Below are positions 24,501 through 38,600 of a stretch of DNA of 64,000 nucleotides, piece after piece. The translations under genes were made by a program, and so were the position numbers. The stretch is from Tanytarsus gracilentus (Eukaryota > Arthropoda > Insecta > Diptera > Chironomidae), in contig JAXRKN010000023.1 of the NCBI GenBank assembly GCA_038502055.1, forward strand, positions 248,001-312,000, in the 5' to 3' direction. Under the pieces are notes generated by a model. The model was given only the letters and a program-made list of their open reading frames with translations. It was not told the origin of the DNA and searched no databases. Position 1 is the stretch's first letter. Each line of letters starts with the position of its first letter.

Positions 24501-27500
24501 ACGATCTCTTTGCTTCTTATTTTTTGCGTCATGATAAAATGCTGTATTATGGGATTTTAATGATGATGCTTTTAGTTTCAAGGGAAGCAAACCAACGGGG
24601 AGTAAATTAAATAAAAATGCCTCATAGGGAACTCAGAAATATTGTCAGTTAAAAAATAAGAAGAAAACTCCGAAATGTGTGAAGTTATTTTTTGCTCTTG
24701 CAAAGCTTTTGAACATTTAATTTGGGAATTTTTGTTCTCTCCTTGAAAATTTACTTTTTAAGTTTTTCGGTGCAAGGGTTTGATATTTTCAAGACTTTAA
24801 ACTTTAATGATACCCTAAGTTTCTAGCCCTCCCTTATTTATTCTCACTTACTTTGTAATTTTCTTCCACCGCTACCCACTATATCAATTTCAATATCAAC
24901 CTCCTTTTACCGCACCTTTTAATTTACACTCCAAAATATTTCATTATAATAAAATGAAATTGCCAACAACAAGTTCTGATGTGTGTTCTTTTGATGATAC
25001 CTGCATCATTCATTATTTACATTCTATCGCGCTCACACAACGGGATATGGAAGAAGAAGAAAGACAACAAAGTAATCTAGATCTTTTTTCGACACCACGC
25101 TCGGACGCAAGCGAGGTAAAACCAGCAAATTGTTTTAAATACTATCACGTCTAATTCACTTCCGTTGCTTAGTGTAGATGGCTTTAATTGTCGCGCATCC
25201 ATTAAAAATCAATTATCTTAATCATCTTCTTGAGGTTTGCTTCTATGGTTCTCTCTCGCCGTATGTGTGATGCCGATGATGCAAAAGAGAGAACGAGGGA
25301 AAAAAATTTGATTTGCGTGTTATTAACTTCAATGTTCTGCTCGTGCCTTTGTGATTGGAAAAAATTTAAGTCGAAAATTATATGTCGACTTGTTATTGCG
25401 AGAGAAAAAAATGTGTGAGTTCTCAAAGTCAAATTGTGTAGAAACTTGTTTGCCATGCACATACATGCGGCTCGTTTCTGTTGCACTAAATTGCAGGTTA
25501 TTTGTAAGGTATTAGTCGCTGGAATGACATTATTGATTTTCTTTTCGACGAAGCGCAACTTCATTAATGCTCGCTTGTATACAAGCTCTTATAGATGTTT
25601 TACATGCTCAATATGCACTCATGGATATTCGAGAGAACGCTAAATTGTTGCCGGCATTCTTCGTTTTCGGAACATCTTTTTGAATGTGATTTGTAGACTT
25701 TAAAAATTGCTAGAATTTAAAAGCAGTTTGCAAAATATCTTTAACACACCAAAAAATAATAAAGTCGCATATGAGAAACTCCAATTATGGCATATGATGT
25801 AACATGAGGTAAAAAATATCTCTATTGTATTGATGCCACACGAGAAAAAAAAATATGATGTCGTGATTCAATCTCACCTCAAACAATAATAAATAATCAT
25901 TCACCGGCTCAAAGATGATATGACAAAGATCTATTTGCCATGAAGGTATTTCGATGACGGGTTCCTCTAATAAGTCATCTCAAAATGATGAGTAATGTGA
26001 TGCGATGAGCCTTCAACCAATAACACACATTCATTTTCCTTCCCTCCTTCTCTCTAATCTTTTCAAGGCTCGATGGGTTTTTGTGCGAGCAAAAAACACT
26101 TGACGAATAATGGAATAAATGGATATAAAAGGAGTGAGGTGAAACAAAACACTTGTAATCATCGACTGCGATCGTGCTTTATGAGATTTTATAACGCCAT
26201 CATTAGAGGTTTCGAAAATCCCGGGATTTCAAATTTCGGGATCCCGGGACTGAAAGACCTGTAAACCCGGGATCCCGGGATCCCGAAAACGGGATTTCAT
26301 TTAAAAAAGGAAATATCTTCCCTCAATTTTCAGCACTTCCGTCATGCAAAAAAATTATTTCTTGTTAAAATAATCGTGCACTTTTAAACCTTTATTTTAA
26401 TATCGAAATCTATACTTGTTGCTTATAATTAAAAAAATTTATTCCCCTTCGTATTTCAAAAAATAACGACAAATTAGTGAAAAATTTAAATATTTTTAAA
26501 TCCCGGGATCCCGAAGAAAAAACGCGGGATCCCGGGATTGAAAAACTGTCCGGGATTCCCCGGGATTTCGGGATCCCGGGATCCCGCCGAAACCTCTAGC
26601 CATCATCGTTCAATCATTACTAAGGTGACTGGTGATGCATCACATTAATCCAGAGGGGCTATTTGAAGGTGATTTTGCTTTGGGATTCAGAAATTATTAA
26701 ATTGGAATTTTTGGAACATTTAAAATGATTTAAATTTGTTGTAATTATACTGTTGATATATAAAAAATGTGTGACCTAACTTTCTAATCAACCCCACATG
26801 GATTATGATCACATAAACTGAGTCCTGATTTACTGAGATTCTAAGGTACAAATTGCAATAACTATTCACTACCAATGATTTCTTTTCGGTTGTTACAGCT
26901 GGGATATTCCGCACACACACACACATACATGCACACGCAAAAAGAGATTTAAAACATTATCGTATTTCATTCAAGGGCATCAGATGTACAAAACGCCGTT
27001 TACGAAAGCCATTCATACACATGTAACCTTACATGCGCCTCTTCTCGCACAATAATGTATTTACTTATATGAATCGTCGGGTATGGTCGAAGCTGGAGAT
27101 AATCGTTAGTTGCAGTGCGCGCGAGAGCAGTTGAAATATAATGTAATATTTATTCATTTAGCTCCACTATAAATTCATAAATAAAGAATAAATTAAATCG
27201 CAGATTACCTCTGACGCAAGAATATATTATATGGGCGAAAGATGGAGAGAGAGAGCAATTACATGCATCATGTTTAGTTGAATTAAATGAATCTGTTTTC
27301 ACTACTCCACCTCCTCCTCTTTCTCTCTCTCGGTCTGCTGCAATTCTCGATGCGCGCGTATCCTATTGGAAATGCATAGTGCATGGTGCTTTAACTACTT
27401 ACTTACTCGCTTCGCTTGTTCTCCATCATAATCGTTTCAATGTCAATGCTGTAAACGATATCCTTCAGATAAATTTACCAAGTTTTATTAATAATTTTCA

Positions 27501-29574
27501 CTTGTAATAATACACACGGATTTTAGTGCATGACAAGCCAATTCTATGGAGCAAGCGATGTCGATAAACTTGTTTATGTCAAAGCTTTTATGATGTCATG
27601 AAAAAATCGAGCGGGAATAATAAAAGAGAAAAGAAGAATTCTTTTCGATTTCTGCGTGGCTTATGCAGATAAATAAATATTTTTAGCTTGATGTTAGTCA
27701 CTCAGTGACCGAGTATATTGGGAATTTAATAGAGTTTCTTATAAGTTCGAGGTTGTCAAAAGGTCAAACAAGGGTTGCTTCGTGTTTGTCTTGATGATTG
27801 AACGATGGTCAAATTTTTGTCGAATGAGATCATAAAATATTCATTCAACTGTAAGAAGCATCAAATAACAAACACACTTTAATTCACTACTTGTCAATTT
27901 TTATTTTTGAATGTAAATTTTCACTCCGTGCTCCAAAAAATTATTTTGTAGATATATCATAAAATATTCACTTTAAATAAATGGATTTTAAATTTAATTT
28001 AATTGAACTGCAGTTCATTTTTTGTCAGATTTTATGGGGTGAAGAGTGAGAGTCTTCATAACTTTTGCCTGCCTGGGACATGCCCTAATGTTACCGTTAA
28101 AATTCAAAAATACTCACAATAAATTTTAAATCTCGGCCCCAATAGACAATTGTATACATAAAGTATACTTTTATTTTAATTTACGGCACCAACGATTTTC
28201 ATGTCTCACGCAGGAACTTTTGTTTTCTTTCGACACGAGCAGTCGCTTGAACGCCCTCGAAAAAATATCAGCAACTCTTCGTTATTAGCTCTTCTCTATA
28301 CTTCACATATTTTCGATTGATCAGCAGATGTTGTCTTCCTAGTAGAGTTGACGAACTCTTCTTAATTTCTCTTTCATAACTTGTCATGTCTTCTATTTGT
28401 TACTCAACATGAGGTAGAAAAAACACTAAAGCAATTCTATAAAAAAGCTTTAAATTGCAATCATTGCAAATTGCCCTCTCGTGCTGTTCAAACTTGAGCA
28501 CATGGCACAAAAAAGTTTCTTGCGAGAAATAAATTACTGACAATGAGCCATATCGTGTTTCATTTGATTATCATTATTTTTATTTCTCCTCTCACTTTTT
28601 AGTGTGCCATAAATGACGATCGACAAAACAAACTTCTTCAAAAGTTTTTTTTTATTTCGGGCACATTCTCACATTTGTACACTGCGGAAGATAATTGCGA
28701 GAAGCAATTTATTTAATTGCAATGAGATAATTCCTCACTTAAATCTGTTGTTCTTTGCCATGGCCTTGTTACCAAACTTTTATTTTTCGAGAGCATTAAA
28801 TGAAAACCAAGTTGACGATTTTGAAAGTGAAATTATGGCAATTAGAACGTTTATCAGGAATATCATGAGAGTGTTCAATTTATTTGATATTGATATCGAC
28901 ATCAATAATAATTATTGAGTAACTAAAAACCCGTCCGAAAAGAATGACGGAATTTTTTTAAACCATTAAAAAAATTATAAATTCATCTCAAATTATTCAA
29001 CAAACCTAGAGGACTTTTTATATTATTTGTCATTATTGACTCGTTAGCTCGTCAGAAGGAAAAAAGTCACAATTTTCTCTGAACTTATAAATCATTTAGA
29101 TGGAGTTTACACAAGACCTATAATCATGGGATGATTCATCTTTGAACGACATATAATATATAAATTATTGTGCAATGATAAATTGGAGAAGGAAATTATC
29201 GTTGCAGAAGGAGAAAGAGAAATAAAAGAAAAAAATCACCTGAGGGCTAAAGTCATTCGATTGGAAATTGAGAGTTACCCAAAAATAGAAAGAAAAGTTT
29301 ATCGCTTATAAATAAGTCACGGAAGGCGCTTTTGTGAGGTAATTTTTCAGCGCTGATATTATTTCCTGCCATCTTTTAAGCTCGCGGGAAATAATTCTTG
29401 CAGCCGCAACAAAAATCTATTTACATTTTTCCTCTTTGAATGTCATAAAGGATTATTGCTTATTATATGGCAACGCACATTCACGTTTATGGCAAGGCAT
29501 AATTTTTCTTCGTTGACAATTTTATTGCATATTGTTTAATATCCACGCACATATTAACTTCCTTACTTCCTCCC

Positions 29575-29610
<36 letters not shown>

Positions 29611-32600
29611 TGTGTGTGTGTGTGTGTAAAATTTCGAGTGAAATATTTATATTGTGAAATTTTATTATTTGCTGAAAGAATAAATCAGAAAAGCAAACAA
29701 GGAATGGATCTTAAAGAACTCTTACAATTTTGTATGAGGAAATTTAATTCCGCTGTCATTCATCCTCATAACATTTCAATTCAATCAAAGATAGAGACAT
29801 CAATAATTTAGGTACACAAATTGAAATTCAATTCACATAAATATCGAAGCACTGCAACAATCGTGGCACTAGTGCCGATGGCTAAATTTTCTACAACATA
29901 CCACACAACGACGAGACATTAATAATAAATGAGCGTGGATCAAAATGTTGAAGTATTTAATGCTCTGTGAAAATCTCTAACTATTGCAATCTACTCTGTC
30001 TGTCTCAATTTGGAGTGGGAAAAATCTAATGAAATTGGCTTTAATGTGCTTCGAGCTTTATTCTGTCGATTTGAGCATTAACTTTGTATCGAATATTTTG
30101 CTCGAGTGACTCAACGACACAACAACTACAACAAGCGAGTGACAAATAGCGAATTCATCAATCAGTCATGCCTCGTCAACATAAATCTGGCAGCAATTAA
30201 TTAAATTAAAATCGAGATTCAAGGAAATTTTTTGTTGCTATCACAAATTCATCATGTTGACAATGGAGCAACAGGATGAAATGCTCTGAAGAGAATATTT
30301 GAATTTTTGCCAAGTGAAATGCCCAAGGGAAATCTCACTGATTGTGTTGAAGTGAAAAAGCGAATTGAGAGGAATTTGGTCAACACATAAATTGGTAATT
30401 CATACGGACCTAAAATAAATTCTTTTCACTATCGTAACTTTTATTTTTTTTTAACTTAATTCGTTTGCTTTTTTCCGTTAATAAAATGCCTTCACTCTTT
30501 TTTAAAGATTTTCTCACCCAGGCAACAGTTGAGCACTGCTTTGCTTCTTTTTTCGGGTTTTTATTTACATTTCAACAGTTTTTTTCTCATTCAGTCGAAC
30601 GCTTTACCAGATCGAATCACCTTCTTCTTATTCGACGCTGCCTTCGCATCGTTACACAAAATTTACGGTGCGATTACAATGTCAACGTCGCATACACATT
30701 CTATCAATTACACGCTGCACATGAAAAATTTTCGCTCTCTCTCTCTCGCTTTTGGATCGTTTGTGAGCTCGATTTTATTTATAGATTTCCTTTTACCCAA
30801 TCTGCTGGGTCTCTGTTTAAAAATTGTTGCTCTTTTGTTTTCCTCTCGATGCACTTAAAAATGCATGTTTACACGCTCGGCTATTTTTGGGTGCAAGTCA
30901 GCAGTGTGCGAGGTGTTCAAAGCGAAAAAGAGGACCATTGTTTGCAGGAGTAGTGCTCTTTTGAACTGGAAAATAAGAAATTATTGTGCAATCAAGAAAA
31001 TCTCCCTCGCTTTACTGAAGAATGAAATCATAAATTAGAAAAAAAAAAAAATTAAAAAATATAAAAATTAAATGTATTAAAAATATAAAAATTAAATTTT
31101 GTTTTTTATACCCAAAAATTATCCAAGTCTCCCCCCCTGATTAGTTCTTTATATGCGTATTGAGATGTGCCCAGTGAGTAAATTTTGTGAAAATTTTAAT
31201 GTTTATTTAAAATTTGAATTAATTTTTTTAAAACGTATTTTCGGGTATTTTCAATATTTAAACTTCAAAGGGTGCAACACCATTTAACCAATAAATTAAA
31301 ATTACTTACTGGGCTAGAGACCTTTACTTCCATCACTTTTCCTTTTCAAGCAAAAACGAGCTTACTTTTTTAGTCTCCTTCAATTAATTCTCGAATGTAA
31401 TCACTTTTTATGTTTCGCATGAGGTGCGCATACAATGCATTGCTGCTTTTTAAAGTATCATTATGATGTTCCCTCCCCGTAACTGGTTTACGGGTTTACC
31501 TTGAAATTGAGACATACAGACACTCTTGGAGATGCGTGAGGCGATGAGGATATTAAATTGCGTCCAAATATGAAATATGTAAAAAAAGGCAAATAGACAC
31601 GGACACAACAATTACAAATTGATATTAAAATAATTTTTGTTAAATCTTTGCAAGATTTTATTTTATTCATAAAAACTAAGTTTGCATTTCTGAACAGAGT
31701 GATTTTGTCTTCAACAATTTCAATTTTGAGTCGTAGCGTATCCGAATTGAGAACTACGGTAAGGACGGAAGCTGCGCTGGTTTGCGTCTGACCAGGGTCG
31801 AAAGATACGTGAGAGGTCTCACTTTGTTAAATACCAAAACCATAAACTAAGTTTGCATTTCTGAAAATAAAATATTTAATTTCTAACAAAGCAAAAGCAA
31901 TTTTCTATCGATCTACATTAGTGATTGTTGATGACTCGGACAGTTCACACAACTCGGCTTTTTTATGCTGCTCTTGTTCTGTTTGTTCACTTGTCGAATG
32001 TCAGATAAAGTCAATGATGAAAAAGGAGGGCAAAAACACGGCCGAGAGTGTGTAAAAATTAATTTTTCTGCTTCATGCTCTCGAGTTCGAGTGAATTTGA
32101 AAGAAAATATCACGAATGGAATTTGAATAAAATGAAGCGCACGAGAGTAAGAAAAACTTTTTGTGCACTCACTCTCATCTCATCGTTATCTTATTGTCGG
32201 ATACTCGGATGACATTTATGTTTGGGTGAATGTGAAAAATAATAGGAGTTCTGCACATGTTGCATTGCATTACACATTCCCGACATCGCAATGCTTTTTG
32301 ATACTCACACTCCAGTGCAAGATTTATTTTCGATACTTTAAATTCTGTCGATATCATTTCCGCAGTGCATTACATTAAAAATTTTCCATGCCAAAAAAAT
32401 CATTCTAAAGTTCTTAAAAAAAAATTGAGCATCTGCATCATTTATCATTGATATATTTTCAAAGATAATTATGAGTCTCTCGCTTTTTAAAGATCCATTT
32501 ATTTCGAATGCAAATTTTATGATTCCAGCATAAATGAAAGACTGCCATGCGAGTGAATATTCAATACGAAAAATGCACAGATGGTGGTTCTGGAAAATGG

Positions 32601-35600
32601 GATTATACATTTTTTTTGTCTGGAAGCTCGATGTTAAAAATACAAAAGGATGTAATTCTTAAATTTATTTATAGCCTTTTTATGTGACAAATAAACACGG
32701 TTGGAAAATTAACGGAAAATCATAAAAAGCTTTTTTTAGTATTGAAGCTTTTAAAAAAGCTCAAAAAGTTATCAAAGCTTTTCATCATCCCTTTAAAAAT
32801 AAATCCAAAATAAAATCCCAAATTTACATCAATTTTCTGATACCTCCATAAAACAATCACATAAAGCTAAAATGGAAACATCTTCATGATCCGTCGTCTT
32901 AATGAAATGATTTTTCTCTCGAATGCAATAAATCGTAAAGCTTGCCGCGTGCACGATGACGACGAAAATCAAGTTGAAATATTGTTCAATCTGTTAAAGC
33001 TGTATACATTTTCCTTCTTTGTGGCGTGTGTGTGAGAATATGTGCGGGGGTGGAAGAAGAACAAAATTTTTTTCATCGAGACTGATGGTTTATGAGTCGT
33101 GCGTCGAGAATTTTATTCTATAATATCAAAATACAATTTTTATCATCGTAATAGAAAAGAGAAAAAAAGAAAAGTCATTGAATTGGAAAAACATATTTGG
33201 GAACAAAATACATGAATCTGCAAAGAAAACGAGTTGAGTTGAATAATGTTGCTGAATACATTATTGATGTATTCAAATTGTGTGCGACTGATGTGTCTGC
33301 ATGAAAGGGCGGGAAGGATATCATTTCTTCTACACAACGAGTTGATGATGATGTTTCTTTGCTAAACCCGTGAAGTGAAAAAAACATAATTAGAAAGGAC
33401 AAAAACAATTTGAGCGTGGAGTGATAAATAAGAAGCCACATAAAATGAAAATCCTTTCTTGGATACACTCCGTTGAACATTAGAGAACAATAAATGCGTA
33501 CACGATAATTGGCTAAGGTTTCTCGGCTTCCCTAATTTGCTGGTTTATGTTGAGTTGCTGAAAATGTGAAGTCTGCCGATAAATTATCATCCAAAAATTC
33601 TCGAAAGTATTCTTGAAGTTTTGAAATATGAAATATGAAATTTATCCTTCTTATAAGAATTTAACTGTCATTACAAAGCTTGATTTAAGCTTTACCTACT
33701 CAGCCACTTGTTGAAACTTTTACCCTTAAAATAAATTCTCCTGAAGACAGTAAACCCAACATTCTAGTTAATGACATGTAATCATAGAGGTATTGTAGTC
33801 ATTATCAGGAATTTTCTTTCTGTTATTGAAATTTTTTGATTTCATGCACGATGCATGACATTTAATATCCTAAAGACGTGCAATTACGTTATAATATTGT
33901 CACACATATGACCTAACTCACTTGAAGTGTTTACTATTGAGTCATGACGAGAAAATTCTTCTCTAATTGTTGTTCATAGTGAAAATGATTAATTATGTCT
34001 TCAGCACACAAATGAACTCTTTGTGCATTTTTATCTTTTCTTTTATGTACTTTATGAAGTGCTTTTGAAAAATATTGTGGGAAGATCTTGATAAATTTTT
34101 TTCGTTTAAAATCGATTTATTTTTGCGATACCATCTGACCTGATTTTTGCCGACAAAGAAAAATTTTAAGCTAAACGAAAAAAAAACTTGTGTAAGACTA
34201 TTATCGAAAATGAAAAGTTAGAAATTCGATAGCAAAAATTTAAGTTCTCGAAGCATTGTCGTAGTTTTTTTTATCCTTTAAAGGTTGTTAACTTAGGAGA
34301 GCAAATACGTTTCTCTGTACTAAATTAATTCTCATTTTTTCCAGATCTTAAAGACTGAAAAAGACAAAGTAAAGCTTGTTGGTATATCAACGGAAAAGCG
34401 AAAAGCTGCGGATGAAACGGAGGACATAAAGAAAGATTTAAAAAAGGTAAAAGAGAGCTCTCTTCAATTTAAACTTTGCTAAAACGCTCATTTCTTTTTC
34501 GCCACAGGCAAAACTCGAAACGAAAGCTTTAAAAGCCAAAAGACCTGGATTCACTGACGACAGATATTATGAGACATCATATTACATTGAGAACGGTGAG
34601 TTTTCTTCTTTTTATCTCTTAATCCCGCAATCTTACTTAGCTCTCGTCTCTATGTGACAACTGACCTCTGTCGTTGATGTGTAAAAAAATTAGAGAAGTG
34701 GAACGTTTTAAAAAGCATCAAACAAACAAAAATTAAAGCTCCACTTCTCTAATTTTTGGATCTTATTTTCCAATATTAAATTCTTTTAAGTATTGCATAC
34801 ATATGTTAAATATGTCGCGATAAAGCAAATACCAAAATTTAGTTTTAAGTTCTCAAGAGAGTTATAACAAAATGCATGAAAATAATTATTAATTGTCAAT
34901 TAAGGAAGTTGAATTTGTTTCTCATTCGATCATTGACTCATTTGATAACATAACATCTTCCTTATCATCCAAAAAACATCAAATTTAATGTATGAAAATG
35001 TCAAAAAATTTACTGATTTTATTTAATACTTTTCCGTGCGAAATATCTAGTTACACTAAGAAAAGGGTGTTGTATTTTTTTTATTTAAAAAAGCATTCGT
35101 TATATTTTATGTGGTGAGTGCGCGAGAAATTTTGCAATGAAAATGAAAAATTCATAATTCTAGCAAACACATTCTAGTGATGTGGTTTGTCGGCTACAAA
35201 GGAGTACATTTTACATATTTTTTGTGTTCTTGTGAGAACGCCCTTTGAAAGAAAAAGTTGTAACACAATCATGTCAATTTGTATGAATTTTTAAGAGGAA
35301 ATAAGAAATTTTAAAAGCTCGATTAGGATTGAGCTATATAATTTTTTAAATTTATATAAAAATAATTCAAAAAGGTAATTTTTTGTCAATTTAAACTCAC
35401 ATTCTCTCTAAAACTGAGTTCATTTTGCATGATTAAAACTCAAAACATCCTCGAAAAAAAAAGAATTCCTCTGAAATATTTATTCAGCACAAACGTCAAT
35501 AACTCAACAAGCGAGCGAATAAAGATGGAAAAATTTTTACTTCCTCTTCACATTCGTCTCCAATGTATATCGTATATTGCATTGTGTGAAGCGTGAAAGC

Positions 35601-38600
35601 TTTTTCTATCCCATTGCATTTACAGTTGTAATAAAAAATCCCCATATTCCTTGGGTTTTATGGCAAATGGCTTTGATCAATATGCATGCACATAAACTTC
35701 TCTCTCCCCCTTTTACTTTAAATTTGCCTCATAATTTACTTTTCTCTCGGAAGGTATTTGAAAAATCATTTCCATGTGGTGGAAAGATTTTTTTGGTTCG
35801 GTTAGTGCAGAAAAATAACATAAAAATTACTTTGCATTTATGGTAGAGCAGCAGTAGGGTGGATATAACACAAAGTCACTCACTATGGTAACCGTAAAAA
35901 GGAGGAAAGCTCCAAATATGGATAAAACATTCCATTGAAACATATTGACTCCGCGAGCCATGCCATAAAATACCTTGTAGCGAGCACCCATCCGAACAAC
36001 ATTATTCTCTCTTTTTTTTATTCAAATTTTGTTCTTTCTCATTCGCAGGCTTACGTAAAGTATATCCATACTATTTCACCTTTACGACGTTCACGAAAGG
36101 TCGATGGGTAGGTGAGAAGATTCTTGATGTCTTTGCACGCGAATTTCGGGCCCATCCAGCGGAGGAGTACGAGAGATGCATTAAAGCCGGAACATTAACT
36201 GTTAATTATGACAAAGTGCCAATAGATTACAAACTGAAACACAATGATCTCTTAGCTAACATTGTACACAGGTAATTTATGCTCATGATTAATTAAATTA
36301 CTCTCACTTGATTACTTTTACCTCATACACTCCATTTCCCCTCTTCAATCTTACCTCATTATTATCACCTTTTTCTTTATTTATTTAGTTTTTCTTTCAT
36401 TTCATTTACAAGAACATACATAAGGTTTTTATGGTGAGAATTGTTTACACAAAATGATCAGAATGAGATTAACTCTGTATATTTACAATAATGAGAGCGT
36501 AATTTATTTAGAACGCGTATAGGAAACACTTTTGGTTGAGTTCATTAAATGCGGAAGAATTTTAAAATTTTGTGTTAAAGAGCTTTTTTAATTTTGAAAA
36601 AATATTTCTGATTTATTTAAATTGAACACTGATTAAGATTTAAACACTTGAGTCCCATTAAACCGCAAAGTATTGAATTATTCCCTAGTGAGTTCTGATA
36701 AAACAGAATTTACAATTTATTCTCCCACTCAATTTTCAAAAGTTGTTTGATGTATCTGTCACTTTAAATTGACATGTGACATAGTAATTTCCGTTTATTT
36801 TTCACCTCACAACATAAAAAGTTGACCCGCGTCGATTTAACATAAAACTGACGACAACATAAAACTGACGCAAAACTGACGAAAAAGTGACGACATGAAA
36901 ATTCTTAACACAAAACTGACGATAAACTGACGCAAAACCGTCGACAAGAGAAAAAGTGACGACAGGAAAATATTTAAAAATAAAATGGCGAAAAACCGTC
37001 GACAAGAGAAAAAAGTGACGACAGGAAAATATTTAAAAATAAAATGGCGAAAAACCGTCGACAAGAAGGTTATAGGTCATCCATCCGGCAGAAAATTCAT
37101 GAAAATTTCATGAAGAATTGTGTGGAAAATACTGTCAATTTAAATTTTCCATGGAATTTTCCATAGAATTTATTAGGATGGGCGCTTGTAATAAATGGGT
37201 GGGAAGAGGTTAAAATTATTGATGATTTCTTTTTGTAAAAGGGATAAATGAGTGGAAGATGTTAAAATTGATGATGGATTCTTTTTGTAAAAGAGATAAA
37301 TGAGTGGGAAGAGATTAAAATTGATCAGAATGAAAAGAATCCATCAACAATTTTAACCTCTTCCCACTCGTTTATCCCTTTTACAAAAAAACCATAATCA
37401 ATTTTAACCTCTTCCCACTCATTTATCCCTTTTACAAAAAAAACCATCAACAATTTTAACCTTTTCCCACTCATTTATCCCTTTTACAAAAAGAAACCAT
37501 CATCAATTTTAACCTCTTCCCACCCATTTATTACAAGCGCCCACCCTAATAAATTCTAGGGAAAATTCCATGGAAAGTTCAAATTGACAGTATTTTCCAC
37601 ATAATTTTTCATGAAATTTTCTGCCGGATAGACGACCTACAACCTTCTTGTCGACGGTTTTTCGCCACTTTATTTTTAAATATTTTCCTGTCGTCACTTT
37701 TTTCTCTTGTCGACAGTTTTCCGTCAGTTTTGTGTTAAGAATTTCGTGTCGTCACTTTTTCTCTTGTCGACGGTTTTGCGTCAGTTTTTCGTCAGATTTG
37801 CGTCAGTTTTATGTTGTCGTCAGTTTTATGTTAAATCGACGCGGGTAAAAGTTGAATGAAAATATGTTCAATGAATCGCATATCTATCAAGTGTGTAGAA
37901 TGTCAAATGGTTTTCTCATCCTGATCGTTCTGTGTAGAATAATCTCGTTAATAAAATCCTTTTAGAGGATATAAAAACTCTTTAGAAAATTTTACGCAAA
38001 AGAAATTACTTTTATTAGTTCCTCTCTTAACATAGTTGCTCATAGTATAGAAAAAAGCTTCCGTCTGTATATTTTTAGTCCAGGATTTACAAGAAATTTT
38101 GTGTTGTGCTTGGGACGAAGAAAAAAAAATCTCGAAAGGGATAACATTAGGAATGGGGTTTTATAGATTGGGTTGAAATGTGACGATAAGTGAGCAAGAG
38201 GCAAGAGAAACTTTTCCACAAATCCTTGTGAAACACATACACTCGCCTCTCTGTGTGATGTCATAAGAAAAAAAAACTTGTTATGACTGAAAATATCCAA
38301 TTTTAACGAAAACTTGCTCCATTGACTCTCCGAATGCAATGGCTCGTATAAAATTGAAAACTTATACGACATGAGTGCAGACTGCAGATGAAAGGCGAGA
38401 AAATTTTTCAATTTCCAATTTTCTCTTTCTTTACACGTGTTCGTGTAAAAGTGTGTGCACATTTTCATAGTGTCATATAAGCAAAACCAGACAACCGCCA
38501 TGGTTGTTTGGCATGATAATTAAATTTCATAGCTGCAATTAATTAATTAATGCATAATTTAAATTAAATTAGCGAAAGATGATGCAGGTGGGAAAAAAAT

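Larger units (their letters stand above)
15517..34344 (+). other. Intron 1 of the RPUSD2-like gene (18.8 kb)
   Basis: The intron starts GTAGAT and ends TTTTTTCCAG. Besides candidate exon 1b it holds a foldback element (17109-17647), a hAT element (26204-26598), a microsatellite (29579-29627) and a retroposon-like insertion (31695-31843). The longest open frame (30465-30953) has no recognisable domain. The rest is AT-rich sequence with no feature seen. Confidence 0.6.

Noticed and set aside
28613..28918. 101-codon plus-strand open frame ending in an Ile/Asp/Asn run
   Set aside because: No family resemblance, and the end translates a simple GATATT-type repeat.
30465..30953. 162-codon plus-strand open frame in intron 1
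   Set aside because: No domain or recognisable motif, a composition of Phe/Leu/Ser runs expected from AT-rich DNA, and overlap with a second open frame of similar quality. Treated as chance.
36802..37064. Minus-strand frames with repeated MSTVFRHFIFKYFPVVTF-like segments (also on the plus strand at 37648-37848)
   Set aside because: They translate the tandem ~58-bp units of the foldback arms; the repeated peptides are by-products of the minisatellite.
36900..37530. Regularly spaced repeats that might suggest a CRISPR-like array
   Set aside because: The spacers are themselves repeated, the units lie in inverted arms of a mobile element, and the genome is eukaryotic.
38040..38501. 153-codon minus-strand open frame in intron 4
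   Set aside because: No domain or family sequence, with low-complexity Phe/Ser/Leu content typical of random frames here.
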